Positions 40,501 to 55,500 of a stretch of 64,000 nt of DNA are shown one piece after another. The DNA comes from Struthio camelus (Eukaryota; Chordata; Aves; Struthioniformes; Struthionidae). The stretch's first letter is position 1; each line of letters starts with the position of its first letter. Both the position numbers and the translations under genes were made by a program. The notes beneath the pieces are model-generated. The model worked only from the letters and a program-made list of their open reading frames with translations, did not search any database and had not been told where the DNA came from. The DNA lies in contig NC_090967.1 of assembly GCF_040807025.1 (NCBI RefSeq), positions 4,400,001 to 4,464,000 of the forward strand, written 5' to 3'.

Positions 40501-43500
40501 TCTCTAGACCTGAGGATAAAGGTGAACCGTTAACAAAACGGACACAGCAGCAACACCAGCGTCTTACAGTCTAGAAATACAGCACAGGCTAAAAGGGGCA
40601 TCCTGATCATCACCTGGGTTGCGAAGCACCAGTGAGCTAGAGCCAGACTCCACTAGCTCAGCCAGTAAACGAGGCCATAGGAGGGGTACAAGCTGGCCCA
40701 CCTTGCCTCCAATAAAGAGAAACAGCCTACCTGATCTTGAAAGTGGGCTGGTGGCTGACATCCCAGGACCCAAAAAGTTTATTCTGATGTCTCTCTCTCT
40801 GCCTCTTTCCCTGGGCAACCAGAGGACAGAGGGAACAGGACAGAAGAGGTGCGGCACTCACCTGGGTTAGGCTGGAGGTACTCTATTGTTCTGGTCAATA
40901 CTTCTGTAACTGCCTTGCTGGTCAGATCCACTTTCTGTAGGAAAAACAAGAAGATCCACCGGCCGTGAGTTCAGCTCAGGGCCTTGGAAGGGTCACAGAG
41001 CAGATAGAGGGGCGACTGTAGAGATTTCTCTCATTCTCCTACTCACCTTTTCCATTTCCTTGAAGTCATCATCGAGCTTGGTCCCTTCAGCACCTCCAAC
41101 CTTCTCGCTGACCAGCTGCGGAAACAGAACAAGGGAGAAGGAATCAGGCACACTAGTGGCTCTCCACTTAAAACTCCTTATACTCGCTCCCGTCTCCTAG
41201 TTTAGGTTAACGCAGCTGTCATTCAGCGCCTCTGACCTGCACTCAGCTTCCACAACAGAAACGCACACGGCTCTGATAACACTGCCCCATTAAAAATCCA
41301 ACCATCTCCTACCTCAGCAGCATCTAACAAGACACCTTCAAAATTACTCTCTCAAAGCACAGCTCAGCCCTCAGACGCAGGCTGGATATTCTTTACCCAC
41401 AAAAGCTACAGAGCTCCTTAAATCACACCACACAGCTCCAACTCCAACGCTTGCTGGAAAAAGCAAGCAGGAGAATGTGTCTCGCGACTCCATTTTGAGA
41501 CAGGCTTCAGTTTCACACAAGGCAAAATGCAAGTAAACAAGGAATCAACACAACTCGACTCGCAGCAGCCAATACAAGAACCGAGTCCAGAAAGAGCTGA
41601 GACCTCCCAAAGCCCTAAACCACAGCGCCTTGCAATCCAAACAGGGAGAGCTGCTAGGGGAGAAGCCGGAGGAGCTCAGGAACTAGGGCACTGTATTTTG
41701 AATTCTTTTCCAGCAGAGGATAAAGAGATCTGCGGAAGCTATAGTGTTTTCAAATCCCTTTATCAAAGTGCCTCTGATGCCTGTTCTAAAACAAGGGAAA
41801 AGGTGAGATGTTCGACAAGCTGTGAAGACAGGCCTGCTTTTGACTGTCCAGGTGAAGGGCTTATCTGCTTTCTTCAAAAGGTTACTTGGTCTAAGAAAAG
41901 ACCCCCCTCCTCTCCCTAAGCCTCACCTCTCAGCTGCCCTAGCTAAAAATATTTGCCAAAGGTGCATTATTAAACGCACCTAAAAGAGCATCCCTCCATA
42001 TAGCCCAAACGGGGAGGAACATTTCTGTCCCAGCTCCAGTCCAGCTTGGCGAGGCGAGTGGCAGTGCTTGGGGAAGCAGGACAGACTGGCTGAGCCAAAC
42101 CTGGCCTGCAACACACCCGCAAGAGTCATTGTGTTGCCCCAAGCTGGTGCACGGATAGCAAATTACCTACAAAGACATCAAAAGCGGTCTAGGAAATATC
42201 TGCCGACTCCAAAGCGCTCGGTGCCTGCCACAGGGCACTGCAGGATTTCTCATGTTTGTAGTTAAAACTTCACTTGTGGATGAACAATACGCGTTTGTTT
42301 ACTTCAACATCAAATACTTGATTTTATCAAGTGTTTCTTCCTCTGGCAACCTCCTGCTCCCCTGGGGATTCAAACTGGTTCCTTATTTTTTTGAGGAAGA
42401 GAGGAAAAAAAAAAAAAACTTAGGTAATCCTCCCGTTTCCAAAGCACTTGGAGAGACCACGTCAGCCACGCTGCCCTGGGCGCCCGCTCCTGTGCTTAGC
42501 CCCAAAATCAAGCTGCCAAAGCGGGGGACGCGCAGAAGAAATGATTGTCCTTACGAAGCAGAGAAGAACAAGGTCTTCAAAGCTTTGGCCAAAATCCCAT
42601 TTCCAGACCCCAAAAAACAGAGAGGAAAAACAAAAAAAAGCCAACGCTGTTCCAAGACCTCCGGGACAACAAGCGCCAGGCCGTGGCGCTGAGCACGTAC
42701 GCCGGCGCTCAGGGCACGGCTCCGGCTGATAAGTCGCTTGTGTCTCGGTGGTTAGAAGCCTGCAGCCAGGCGAAGCCGCAGAGGCAGCGCGCACAGACAG
42801 AGGAAGAGGCTCGGCGAGAGCAAAGAGCCCTTCTAAATGACTGCTCAGCGCTGAGCAACGGCAGCATAAATCACTGCGGGGCCAAAAACCCCTTCGGAGC
42901 AACAGCTCAGCAAGGCTGACAAATACGGGAACGGCCTTTCTGGGCCTCGCCAAGGGAAGCTTTTTCCCCCCCCCCCCCTTTCTGAGGAAGCGCAGTTCAG
43001 CAGAGGTCCCGAGAGGCCACACAAAGAGGGATTGCTGCGTTTCACCCCTGACATTTAGATACCGGGGGAAAGGAAACGATTGCTGCTTTCCTGGTTTGCT
43101 CGACACAGCTCTCGGCTCTGGATTTCGTCCTTCTGCTTAATCCTCGGATAGGTCTTCACACGTCCCCGTGTGCCCAACCCCACAAAGGTGCGTGCACGCT
43201 ACCGGGAGCGGCAGAGCCCTCCTGATCTCATCGGCTCTTTCCTGCTGCCTGGAAAAGGGGGGCAAAAGTGCAAGGAAAGCAGGAGCCCCCCAGCACGGAT
43301 CTGTGGATAGAGCGAGGGCAGGTCAGGACGGCCCAGCCCCGGAGCCCGCCACAGCGAGTCCGGCGAGCGCCCGAGAGGGGCTCGATGGGGTATGATCTTC
43401 CCATAGTCGCTTGCAGATGGGCACAACATCAGAGCTCGACTTTGTGCTTTTTTTGGACGCCGGCTCCGCGCTCAGGGTGCCAGCACACGCTTTGGCGAGC

Positions 43501-46500
43501 CAGCTGCGAGCCGGGGAGGTACCCGCACGGCGGCTCCCGAGCAGGAAAAAACACAAAGCGGTTGCTCTGCCTTGCAGGCCCCGGGAGGGTAAGTTCACCA
43601 GAGCAAAAGACGCTGGCTCCCGGCTGCGATCGCCCGTTCCTGCGCTCTCACGCCGAAAGGCCGCTTGTCCTGCAACCTCCACAGCCAGAAAGGGGCTTCC
43701 CGCATGTCCGAGAGGGGCTGAAATCACTCGCACAAAGGCTGCACCTCTGGAAACCTCCTTTATTTTGTAACGCACCTGGGAAGGGTATGATTATCCCGTG
43801 CAATTCCATTCCCGTTTTCCTCCGCCCATCCACCCACAGGTTTCCGTCCCAGAAGGCTGTAAATACCCCCTCTGACAGGGAGCTCTGCTGCAACCAGAGG
43901 CTGCATGCCACGTCGAATGCATTGATCGCCACCGTGATTTCGGAGGCTTAACACCCTCCCAGAAAGCCGAGAGACGTGAGGGAGGAAAACTCACTTGCAG
44001 GCTAATTTAATCCTCCTTTTGACGTCCAAGAAACGCTACTGGTGCCCGGCTGTGAGGGAATAATAAGACTGAGGCTCCTCCAATTAAACTGGGAGGCTTC
44101 ATCACGGGAGGAAAGGAGGAGGGACCGTGTGCCATCCACAGCAGCTCTCCGTCCCTAGCCCCACGCTCCCAAATCCGTCAGGCAGGAAGACAAACTAATG
44201 CAAATTCCCCCACCGCGCTGGCCGAGACACGAGCCAGGAGAAGCCCTCGCTGGTGCCACGTTTAACCTAGAGCTCCACAATCAGAGGCCAGATTTCCAAG
44301 TGCCACATTGCGCCTCCCATCACAGCGCTTGCAAAGAGCCTGCAAACGCTGGCAAGCACGCGGCGGCCGCCTTTCTCTGGGGAGCAGGGGTGAACAGCAG
44401 CGTTAAGTTCACCCTTTGCTTGCAGGCTGGGAGCAGAAGGAAGTAGCCACACGTTGACACAGGGCCCAGCTTGGCCTAAACGAAGCGGTGAAACGCTGCC
44501 GGCGCCCACCTCCGCACAGCTTCCTCCATGGAGCAGCTCCGGCACCTTTTTGAGGATGCAGAGGAGGTGAAACGGGGATGATTCTTCACCGCTTTATTTC
44601 TTAAGCTGCCAAGCAAAGGCTTGGCATAGGCCAGTCTCCCCCCGGCTGGAGACCTGACCTCTCTCAAATGCTGGAGCCGGACAGAGATGAACCCAGGGAA
44701 GGGACAGTGCAAGGCAAGACATGGAAATAGTTAACTGAACTCAGGGGCCCAAATAGTCTCTCTTAGTCTTACGCTTCCCAAGTGCATCAGCCGGCTCGGT
44801 GTGAAAGATGAGAACAAGTCTACGCTCTCGGGTTTCTTTAATCTCCCCCCGCTGCCGGGATGGGATGCGCACCAAAACGATAAACCTGCCGCAAGCGCTG
44901 CTGCGGCGCAGAGAGAGGCAGGGCACAACTGCGGAGCCAAAGCCCTCAGCCGCGCTCCACAGCCGCCAAAGCCGAACGCTTCCTAGAGCAAACATTAGCA
45001 CAAGACGATACAGCTGGCCATTACGGACCAGTGAGATAAAACTGCTTCAAAACAGGACGGCTGTTTACCTGCCGTCACAACCCAGCGAAGCCGCAGGGAG
45101 GGGGAAGAGGGAACGAGCAGGCGGCGCGCACGCGTTGCAGCGGAGGAGCTGGGAATCAATTCCTCACTTCGCATCTGCCTTTAATTAAAAGGACACTGCC
45201 AGTTAAAATGGGCCCTAGATAGCTGTGACCTGAGATCAGAGGGCAGGGAGGTGCGCTTAACGCGGTCCTGGCGCGCGGCCCCCGCGCCGTGCCTGGGCGC
45301 AGCGGCTCCCATCCCCGGCAAATGCTATCGGCAGCGCAACAGCCGGCCCGTTTCCTCCCCAGGAGCGCTAATCTTGGTGGGGGGGGGGACGGGGGACAAG
45401 ACACGGCTCGGCCCCCTTCGCCGCTGCCTAGCCCTTGCTGCCGAAAGGGCTGCTCCTGATCACATCTCCCCCTTGCTGCAGCCTCCTTTCTCAGAGCCGC
45501 GACTCACAGGGGCTCCCTTCGGTTTCCTTTGTAGCGGCGTGGGAACGCGGACAATCGCCATTTCCCCTTGCCGTCTCCGACCTACAGAAGGGCTGGTGCA
45601 TGGTGGAAGATATTCGGAAATGAAAGACCTATTGTTTAAACTAACTATGGCAGCAGGAGCTTGGCTACAGGGAGAGGCAGGAATGATACGCGTGCACACA
45701 GGGGAAGGAAAGGCAGGATGGAGAGGGCTCCTCTTTTATAGCAGCAAGCGGGGGAGAAACGTAAGCTCAAGGATAAGAGGGGGCTGCCCAGCCTCTCCCA
45801 AGATATCACTCAAAATCCATGCATCCTTCCAGTCCAACGTCCTCAAAATCCTCTATTCTTTCATCTGATTTACGTAACTGCTGCTCAACTCCAGGCCAAG
45901 CTCTCAGTAAATAAAAAAAAAATCTCCATCGTTGGGTATCTTTACGCAAGCCAGGGAAAGACGAATCGGACAGACAGGCAGCAGGCATTTGAGGCCGCCC
46001 GCACAATCACGGAAACCTGACCAGCTGCCGAAGGCAAGACGCAGGACCGCGGCACACCTACCCCAGCCCCGCAGCTGCGTTTCCCTCGTTGCTGGCTGCA
46101 GCATCATCCCGCATTAACGTTCCTGCCACGAGCCGGGGACACGAGGTGGCACCCAGCACGTTTCATCGTGCAGCAGGTGCGGGTCGCCAGGATGCGCCCA
46201 AATATATTAAGGAGCGCTGAACATCGGAAGGGATTTTGTGAGCACCAGATGAGGCTATTGCCCAAGACGAGAAGATGGGTGGCCCAGGCTCAGCGCGATG
46301 GGATGTGCCGTGCCGCACCGGGGCCTTGCTGAAGCCCTCCTGGTACTGGTAGCCACTGCTGTTGACAGGGGTATGACCGATGTGTATATAAAAAAAGGAG
46401 ATTTTTGTACAGTCTTATCAGCAGTGTGATTTCCTTGACGAAGCTGACAGGGAAGACATCCCCTGCCTACCTTTCCCCAGCTGCGGGGTGCCCGTGAGGC

Positions 46501-49500
46501 ACCTCTGCCTCGAAACCCAGAGGACAGGTCTGCAGCACACCTGCATGCCTGCTCCGTGGGCAAGTCCTTGTCTGCTCAAGCTGTGAATGCAGGAGGCTGA
46601 AGTCGGTCTCTTTTTCTGCTACTAAGCACATTTCCCATGGAATTTTACATACCTGATTTTGATATTCTGCTCCCTAGACTTTAAATATTTTCCAGCAGGA
46701 AATGAGCTTAGCCCAGTGCAGGGCCTAACTCCCTCCTCCTGCCTCAAACAACCACCACGCACCGAGAGAAACACAAAAACTACTGTTTTTAACTTGTGTT
46801 CTTTTACCATAGCAAACGATCTGCCCTATTTATAACATATCAAAATATGCAATCACCGCATTCAAAACAGTTGCCCACAGCCTAATGAAAACGTTATCCT
46901 TCCCCACGCTGGTGTGTATCAAAGCCTTCTTCCTCCTCCCAGCCACCCTCGGAGCACCCGCGTCTCAACAGAAAGTTCCCTTCGCGAAATCAAAACCACA
47001 GCCGAGCAAACAGACAAACCGCTCGACCCTTCATTAAAAGCTCCCTTCATTAAGAAAGAGCAAGTTCAGTGGAAAAAGCCAGCCCGCAAAATAATTACAA
47101 AGGTGCTGTAAACGTTTCGCATCCAAGAGGAACAGGGCTTTAGCGCAACACGAAAGCCCAGCAGACAGACACGTAGAACAAGTAGTTAGGAAAAACTACC
47201 GCTAACAGACGGCGGGATTGCTAGCGCCCCGTTTCTCTTGCACGCAGTAGCGCATCTCGGTGGGCTGCTCCTGCGGAAGCTAAGTAAGGCCATCTTCACT
47301 GCTCCAGCTCAGCAAGGCACGACTCCCTGGAATTAAGTGTAATTTTAGGTCATCTTCACGAGTAGCTTTATCATCACAGTATCAGAGGCAGGCTGGGCAA
47401 TCGCAGCTTCGCAGACCCAACATGACAATTTACTCTGCCGCCGCATGTGTATTTAAGATTTAAAATAGACCGGCAGGAAATAGGCCTGGTCACTTGGCCA
47501 CAGTCACAGCGCTCTCCTGTTCTGGGAGCTGGTGATAGCAAGGGTGGAAGAGCACCAGAAAGGTCTCCCCGAGACACGCTCTGTTTCTACAGCGTGTTCG
47601 GGATAAGCAGGAGCTCGGCAGTGCTGGAATCCAGCTGCAGCAGGTCTGGAAAACACCCAGGGGTTTTCCGCACGCACCCTGCAAGTCTCTGCCACCGTGC
47701 TGGGGACTGCAAGGCTCCTCGCCAAACCAGCTCGTGCAGGGAGGTGTCTTACGGCCCCCGGCAATCCCCTAGTAGATTTTTACAGGGAGGAGGCTCGCGT
47801 TTGATGTTCTGCACGTCCGTGGCAACACAAAGCATCTCATGAAAGTTTAATTGTCGCCTTCTTGGCGTAATCCTGGGAAACAAGGCAAGACTGGAAGGTG
47901 CTAGCTAAACAGCAGACACCAGTCAGGATCCAGACCATGCATACGTTGAGCCAAGCCCTCGCCTTTTCTCCCGTAGCCCTGTTTCCTGCTGCTCACAAAT
48001 GCCCCAGCAGCAGCTCAGCACATCTCCGCTCCTGGCCTCGAGGGCAGCAAGCGCTGCGTGGCTGGGAACTGGAGAGAAAGGCGACGTGCTGGTCTTCGTG
48101 GAGCAGATACAGCTGATGTAACCTCACTGACAGCGTTACACTGTGCACGTGGGAGAAAATACTTGCTTTACCCCAGCTAGCTTGCAGTTCTTTCTGGTGT
48201 CAGCCAGGCCGCGCTAGCTTTATATTCGCGACTGGGTACGCTGTCTCCTATCAACTATGTCAACTATCTTTGATAGCAATTTATCAACATTTTTACAGAA
48301 GGCAGCCTTTCTTAAGGAAGCATGCTACCGAGAAGCAGCAGACATCCCAGTTTAACAAGAGATCGGCACGCCTACGGCAAAGCACGCGCTAATCTGAGCG
48401 ACTTCTTCCCCACCTACTTTAAAGAGAAGAAAACAGACCTAAGTGTTTATTGCGTGGAATAAGCGATGAACAATTCTGCCGTGCCGCCTAACGAAGAGGA
48501 AGGCAGGTCCCTCGGCGAACCCCCGCGCTCCGAAGAGCAGCTCCCGGGGGTCCTCGCGAGGCTGGCCACTGCCTTAAACCCACTGGACTTTCTCACCCCC
48601 AAAAGTTGTCGCACTAAACAGAAGACTGATGAGCGCTAGAAGTGGAAAGAGCACGAGAGGAAGTGATTTGCCTACTGTCAAGAGCAGGTTCACTGCGGAG
48701 CTAAAACCAGAAGCGTGCTGTGATTCGACAGAGCCCGTCTCACCGTTCCTCACGTCCCAGGACGGCCGTGGAAGGGCAGGGCAAATCAAAGAAACGGGCC
48801 CGGAAATCGGAGGTCTCACCTTCCTGCCCCGCAGAGCAGGCCACCGCGGCCGGTTCCTAGCGTCAGCCCTGCTGCTGACCTGCCCTATTTCTGGGCATAC
48901 GGACCTCACAACTCCCTCAGCGCCTAGCCTCCAGGCTAAACAGCTCACATTAGTGTTTTCACTCTATTCCCCAGCCCTCCATTTTTTCCTGAACTTCCTT
49001 GCCTTTCCTCTTCCTGTTTCCTTCCTTCAAGCAAAGGGCTAGTCCCTTCTGAGACTTACCGCCCAAGCGCTAGCGACGTGCTTGTGCAAACGCATGTAGA
49101 GGTGATGCTGCTACCTTCAGCCATGTGCACTAGAAAAACGTGTCTAGGAACGAAGCGAGCTATCCACCCCCTTACCATCTGAAACGGGATCTGGCTGCTC
49201 TCTACCCTACGCCAGCGCAAGGCTGCCTTGATTTTTAGCAAGAGGGCCAGTAAGGTCAGCACAGACCAATACAGAGCTCCTACCCTTCCCTCCTGACAAA
49301 GCAGAACATCTTCAAAGTGACCTCAGGTTGTAAGCTTATCATATAGGAACCGCAGAGAAAGAGCTGCCGCGTGCAAAGACAGCTTTCTAGGGAGCCACCT
49401 GTCAAATCACCTACTCGGAGCACTATCGAATGACTCATCTCCATCCAGCAGATGGGCGCAGAGGAATGAGGACAGCATGAATTGAAAAACGTAACTTAAG

Positions 49501-52500
49501 TAGGAGCCAGCAGGCAGAGCTGAGGCTGGGGAAGGGCATATACACTGCAATGCAGCCTCTGCCTGCTTGCTCAGGGCGTTCGTCCTTTCCCTGCCCTGCA
49601 GCCTGACGGCAGTATTTTAAATCCTAGCTGCGATCGCTGTTCATAAGGCCCTTAGCCCCGCTCTGCTCGGCCGTGATTTCTGAAAGGGTCCGGCCAGCCC
49701 GCACAGGGAGACGGCATCCAGCAAAGCCTCTCTGGACTTAACATACCTGCAGCGGAATAACGCTTCCAGAAACAACCCCCCAACCCCGAACAAACCCCGA
49801 GACCTACCCTTGACTCCTTCGCGCTCGCAAAATCCCCTCTCTGCTCACTGGCTGCCCGTTATACGCACAGAAAGCCTTTCCAAGAGCGTTTCATGCTTGT
49901 CAGCATCTCGCTGCTCTCCAAGCTTCTCTTTCACCAGGAGAAAAACGGTGCCTCCTTTTTCTTTCCTGAATAGACAGACGCTGACAGCTCGGCCTTGCCT
50001 TGGCTAACGCCGAGCCAGGAAAGGGCGCTGGGGCTAGTTTGGAGAAAGGGCACGACGCTGCTTTAAAAGGAGATTCATGCCGGGGAAGAAAAAGTTTCAA
50101 CACTTATCTCTGATTCCAGGTAGACACTCGAAACGTTCTTACTACACGAAAGCAGGCTCCCCCCAACAGTCAGCAATAAGGATTTGCATCAGAAACATGT
50201 TTCTCCTATTATTAGTTACTTCTCTCCTGCTCTGTACCAAATGAGACATAATTTCTTTTCAGCTAGGGGTGAAAAAAAAGGGGGGGGGTGTCAAGCTAGC
50301 AGTGAAAACAAAAACTCCTCTCCCGCGCTGGCATCGCTCTTCTCTTCACCCATTCGCCACGACTGTAGCAGTTCAGAGGAGGAAGCACTCTAAACCGAGG
50401 GGAAACATGGAATATTTGCCTTGCATCCAGATTTCCTGCCCAGCCTCCCTGTGTCCCATTAGGCCACGAGGCTCTCGGAAGAGCCTTAGCTCATTCTGGC
50501 CTGACTTTTCCAGATTTGCTGAGCAATCATTTCCCAGCAACTCCACCAGCCATTTGCTCACCCAGGGGAAAAGCGGAGTGGACACTCGGAGCTGCTCATT
50601 AGATACGGCATAAAAGCACAAAGTATTGTCACTGAAGTGCCTCCGGGTAATTACAAGCACTGGTTTCCGTTTGCCTCTTTTGCCAGATACTAGCAAAGCT
50701 TCAATGTCGAGCCAAGGCGGACAGCAACCCAAGGCCCCGTCCTTTCCCAGCGCACGCGGGATCGCCACCAACGGTCCACCTGCAGCCTGCACGTTGCTCC
50801 TAAGGATCACACAGAAAGCAATGAGAAAAAAAAAGGGAAAGCTGTACTCAGGAGGGCTTACAACACCGGTACCTCCCCCAGGGAAAACACAACGGCCACA
50901 GGGCAACCTGCAAGAAGGACTTGAAAACTGCACCTGTGCAAACAGAGAGAGATGATAAATACTTCCTCGGGGGCACAGGCACCGATTGGCATCAGCAAGC
51001 AAAAGCCCTGAACAGCCACAGCCCAGGCACCATCCGGGAACCGAGAGGGAGGTAGAAAAACGTCCTGATCTGCAGCGCGATAAGACCGAAATAGGCCGAC
51101 GGGATGCATCGTAAAGCGGCTCCGCAGGAAGTTGTTCTACCATGGCGGCATGCGGTTTTAGATGGGAGACAACATTAACGAGTCCAGGGAAGAGTCAAGG
51201 TGAGTAACCAGACAGGTTTACTGACAAAGGGAGATCAAAAAACTTCAGCAGCTGCTCAACTCTTTAAAAAGGACGGCAAAAAACCCTCTTCTGGATTGCA
51301 AGGGGAGCAGAGAGAGAGAGAGAGAGGTCTGTGCTGAGCACTTTTAACATCCCCTTCTTAATACGGAGAGCATTGGCCAAGTGAAAACTACAGGACGGAC
51401 CTAATGGTATCTCAGGGTACACAAACATCAAAGAGGGAAGAGAAGTAATTCAGAAGGCTATAAATACACACTTTCCTTTGTTAATCTGAATACTAGGAAA
51501 AGCTTAGCGGCTATCAGACCAGAGCACAGCATCCTAAGGAAAAGGAGAGGGGGAACGACGGAGCAGACGTTTGCGAGGCTTCAGCTGGGAACAATCTGGC
51601 AACGGCGCGATGGATCGGATCAGCTCCCCTCTCCCGTGCCAGTTCCTCGAAGAGCTCGGCACGGGGGACTTCTCCGCAACCAGATACCCTGCCATGCCTT
51701 CAGCCCCCACAGGATGATGCTGATGTTTTTCTTGCTCCCTACCACTAACCCTTGCTATCGCTCATTTTGGAACTGTTTAACCGGGAAAAAGCACTTTGCA
51801 GTTCACCTTCACCCTGAAGGTGACACTGCCAATGCATCACCATCGCTTTTCCACCTTGCGGCTAGAGCAATAGGTGCATGAGAAATTCCGGTAGCTAACA
51901 TTCAGATTATATTATCCCTTTCGAGCACAAAAACACAGGTTCCCTTGGTCTTTAAAATTCACTCAATGCAATTAGGAGGAGCTTTACTGTAGATGAGAAT
52001 AGTTCATCTGGCTGTGATGAGAATAGCAACATCTGGCACTGCAGATCTGTGCCTGCCCAATGCCCCGTAAGTCCACCCAGAAGCATGTGCACAGACATGC
52101 GTCAGCAACAAACAAGATGTTTTTTAAATGCTTCACCATTTAGCTAGCTATAAAGTGAAGACGACTGGGGAAGAAAAAAAAACTTTTGGCAAGAACAGCA
52201 CCTTCTTACTCAGTGGATTTGCTTTGTGGGTGGATAACTGTTCGCCATTTTTCTGCCTTTTTTTTTTTTAAATCATGAAGGTGGCAAGATTATGTGTAAA
52301 TATAGTCAGTCCTGTAAAGCCAAAACAAATTTGGTCAAGAAAATGGTTGGTAAATTATCATAGCTGAATAAAGCCGGGGCCAAAAAGAACACACAGCCTG
52401 GTTTGCAAGTTCGTGGATGAATTATGAAGCATTTTCTCAATTAGAAAAAGCCCTTTAAAGCTTTAATCATGCAAATTTTATCCTCTGCCTGAAAGACGGA

Positions 52501-55500
52501 ATTTCATTATGGAGATGTGTTTAACTTTTTTTTTTTTTTGAGCAGAAGAGCAAGCTGATTAGTGACACTATCATGAATTTTATTAATAGCCAGTTAACGT
52601 GAGATAGGAAGGTCCTAAAAATTCCCAGCAGCTTCAAAAGCAAAAGACTAGTTCTAGTAAGAAGGTATCGGCACCAGAGCTCGTTACGCAAGCCGCAGGC
52701 CAGGAGGCTCTTCTTGGAAGAGCGAGCAGCCCAGCTCTTGATGGACTCTCCATCTGCGGCACCTCGACGGAAACTCTCGCGTCCCGGCTGAGCCCCGCGG
52801 CCGAGACAGCCTCGGAGTACCGCAAACGCCCCTGCTCGCGCTGCGGCGGGCCGGGTGGCTTTCCGGCGCCCCCGGCCGCTATCGGCGAACGCCCGTCCAA
52901 CACGAAAACCATGCCGCCGCTGGAGAGGGTCCAGGGAACAGCTTGTTTATCCCCCTAACGTAGAGGTCGACCGGCACGCAGCCCCGGCCTGCCGAACGCG
53001 GCCGTTTCCTGTCAACAGGAACCCGTTCCTGGAAGCGATGGGATTGCAGTTTAAAGGGATGGGGGGGCCGAAGGGAAGAGGGAGAGGAAATCTTTTTTTT
53101 GTTTGTTTGTTTTTAAATAATTATTGCTTTTATAATCACAGGGAGAGGCCAAGAGGGGGCTGAAACTCGCGCTAAGTCATGTCACGCAGAAGCTTATTGA
53201 AAGAGAAGCTCAGCGACGCCACGGGGCGCTTCTAGCCTGAAGGGGCCGGATCCTTCCCCGTTGTGGCGTGGGCTCTGCACAGAAGGGACCCGCTGCTCCC
53301 CAGCCGCAGGGTCTGACCCCGGCCGCGGCGACGAGGGACGCAGCCTGGGAGGGAACACGCTCTGCAGAAGGACATAACAGTTACCACCGTTCACGGGCCG
53401 CGGTGGAGCAACAGCTCCGGGCCGCTGACTTCACAGCCCATGCCGACGATTTGATCGGCAAAAAAAAAAAAAAAAAAAAGATGGCAAGGCCCTGTGCAAC
53501 ACAGGGGTCTCGTGAAACAGCACCAGTGCCTAGATGCATCAGCAAGTCTCCGGGCGTGCGAGTTCAGCCGACATTACAAACCCAAGACCTTCTGGATTAT
53601 GGATTTATTTTATTGCTGATCTTTTCAGGAGTTTGGCAGCTGGCTTGAGAGGTGCAAACGGGCAGCCTTCGCTGGCAGGGACAGGGATGCACCGCATCCC
53701 CGTGAGCTGTCGCAGGCTCAGCTCCCGGAGGGCACTGCGATAAACCCCTCGCAGCCCACTCCTAACACAGCACACGCACACACAAACCCTCTCCCATCTT
53801 TTCTAGCAAAATCACCCAAAAGAGTGCCCTCTTCATATGAGCCTTTTGGCTCCCTGCAAGACCCCGCTGTGTACCTCAGCTGGTTACTGCAAGATGAAAG
53901 TTTCCGTAAGGCATGGGCTGTTTGAAGGAGCGTGGCGGGGAGGCGTTAAAGAGAGCTGACTCTTCCTCCCACCAAACACGCTCGCAAACCCAGACGCACA
54001 GCTGCTACCCAGAGGGGCACAAACGGGGAACCGCTTCCCTTCAGCAAACGCCAACTTCTGCAAAAGAGGCTGCAGCCTCCCCTAGAGGGGCACCAAGCAT
54101 GTCAAGGCAGCCCGCAGCTTCGCCTCGACTTTTACGTTAGCATTTCTGCAACCTCAGACGAGATTATCTGCCCTGCTCCCAGCGCAGCAAAGCCTCCGGC
54201 AACCCATGCGATACGCTTTGCCGTCCCTCCAGGTTCGCCACCAGCCTGCTGGGGTGGGACGATGCTCTGAGCCCTGGCAAAAGGCACTGGCATATGTAGG
54301 AATGGGGGAGAAAAGGAACAAAAAAAATGTGCTAGAGAAATGATTCAGCTTTTACAAGCCAGCCTGCCTGATCTCATCCTTATTTTGCTCTTTCCCAGGA
54401 GGAAAGTATTGGCAGGGAGAAGTAGGAGGAAGGATTTCCTTCCACCGCATCCAGAAACCATCCCCCACAGCACTGCCCGGCTTCTTACACTTTCAATAGT
54501 TCATCTATAACCTAACCTGTTAAAACAGAGAGTTAGATAAATAGATCATTTTAGATAGAAAGCCCCAAGGCAGGCAGGCAGGCATCGCGATGCGGAGCGA
54601 GATGAGGACGAGGAATCGGCGTTCCTGAATTCTGCACGATTCCTCCACTGCCTTGAATGAGTCACATATCCTTCCTGCGTCCCAGATTCCCCCAGCTGTA
54701 AACACGGGATAATACTTTCCCTGTTTAACATTATAAAACGAGGAGGGGGGTAAACCAGGCTGGGTATGGAGAAACTGGAGTTTTCCACCTCTGTTTTCTG
54801 TCTTCGCCTTCAAGAAACAGCACTCTCGTTACTGTTAGAGCCTAATGGCTGTGAAAGCAATCTTAAAAAAAAAAAAAAAGCCAAGTTAAAGTAACAGATG
54901 CAGAGACATGAACCATCCCCTGCCTGCAACTCCAGACAGGCTGAACAATACGGAGAAAGCTCCAAACTGCTCCATTCAGGGGGCTGCCCAGCTCAGCTCT
55001 GACAATAATTAACCACCAAAACAACGTTGCCACACCAGGTAGTTCATCGATGACAAATCATGCAAGACTGCAGAGGGAAATAATAATACAAGTACCCTGC
55101 ACACAGTCCTTTTAGCCAGACATGACAGCAGGTATTTAAATAAGCGTTCAATCGTTATCACTTAGGGCAGGAGGAAGCATTTGCTGGGGGTCTAGTCGCC
55201 TTCGCTCAGAGGTTTGCCGAGAGCAGAGTACATCTATCCTCCTCTGCTTTTTCACTGACCATACACAGATCTGCAAACACATGCATCTTTTAAGCACCGA
55301 CCTCCAGCAATAGCAAAGAGCTCAGGGCTGTGGCACGCCAGACGAGGACGACGGCTAAAATACTGGCTGAATAAGACTCCCTCCCTGCCGCGGCTCTGCC
55401 TGGCACGCTGCGCGCTGCGAGACTGCCTTGCCGCACGCAGGATGTCACGCTGCGCCTGAACAAACGCGGCTCTCCTCCAGCCCTCTGCCTCAGGAGGGCA

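Noticed and set aside
42252-43951. Open frames of 146-227 codons in SH3GL1 intron 1
   Set aside because: They fall in a locally GC-rich patch with frames open on both strands, no recognisable domain and no splice pattern.
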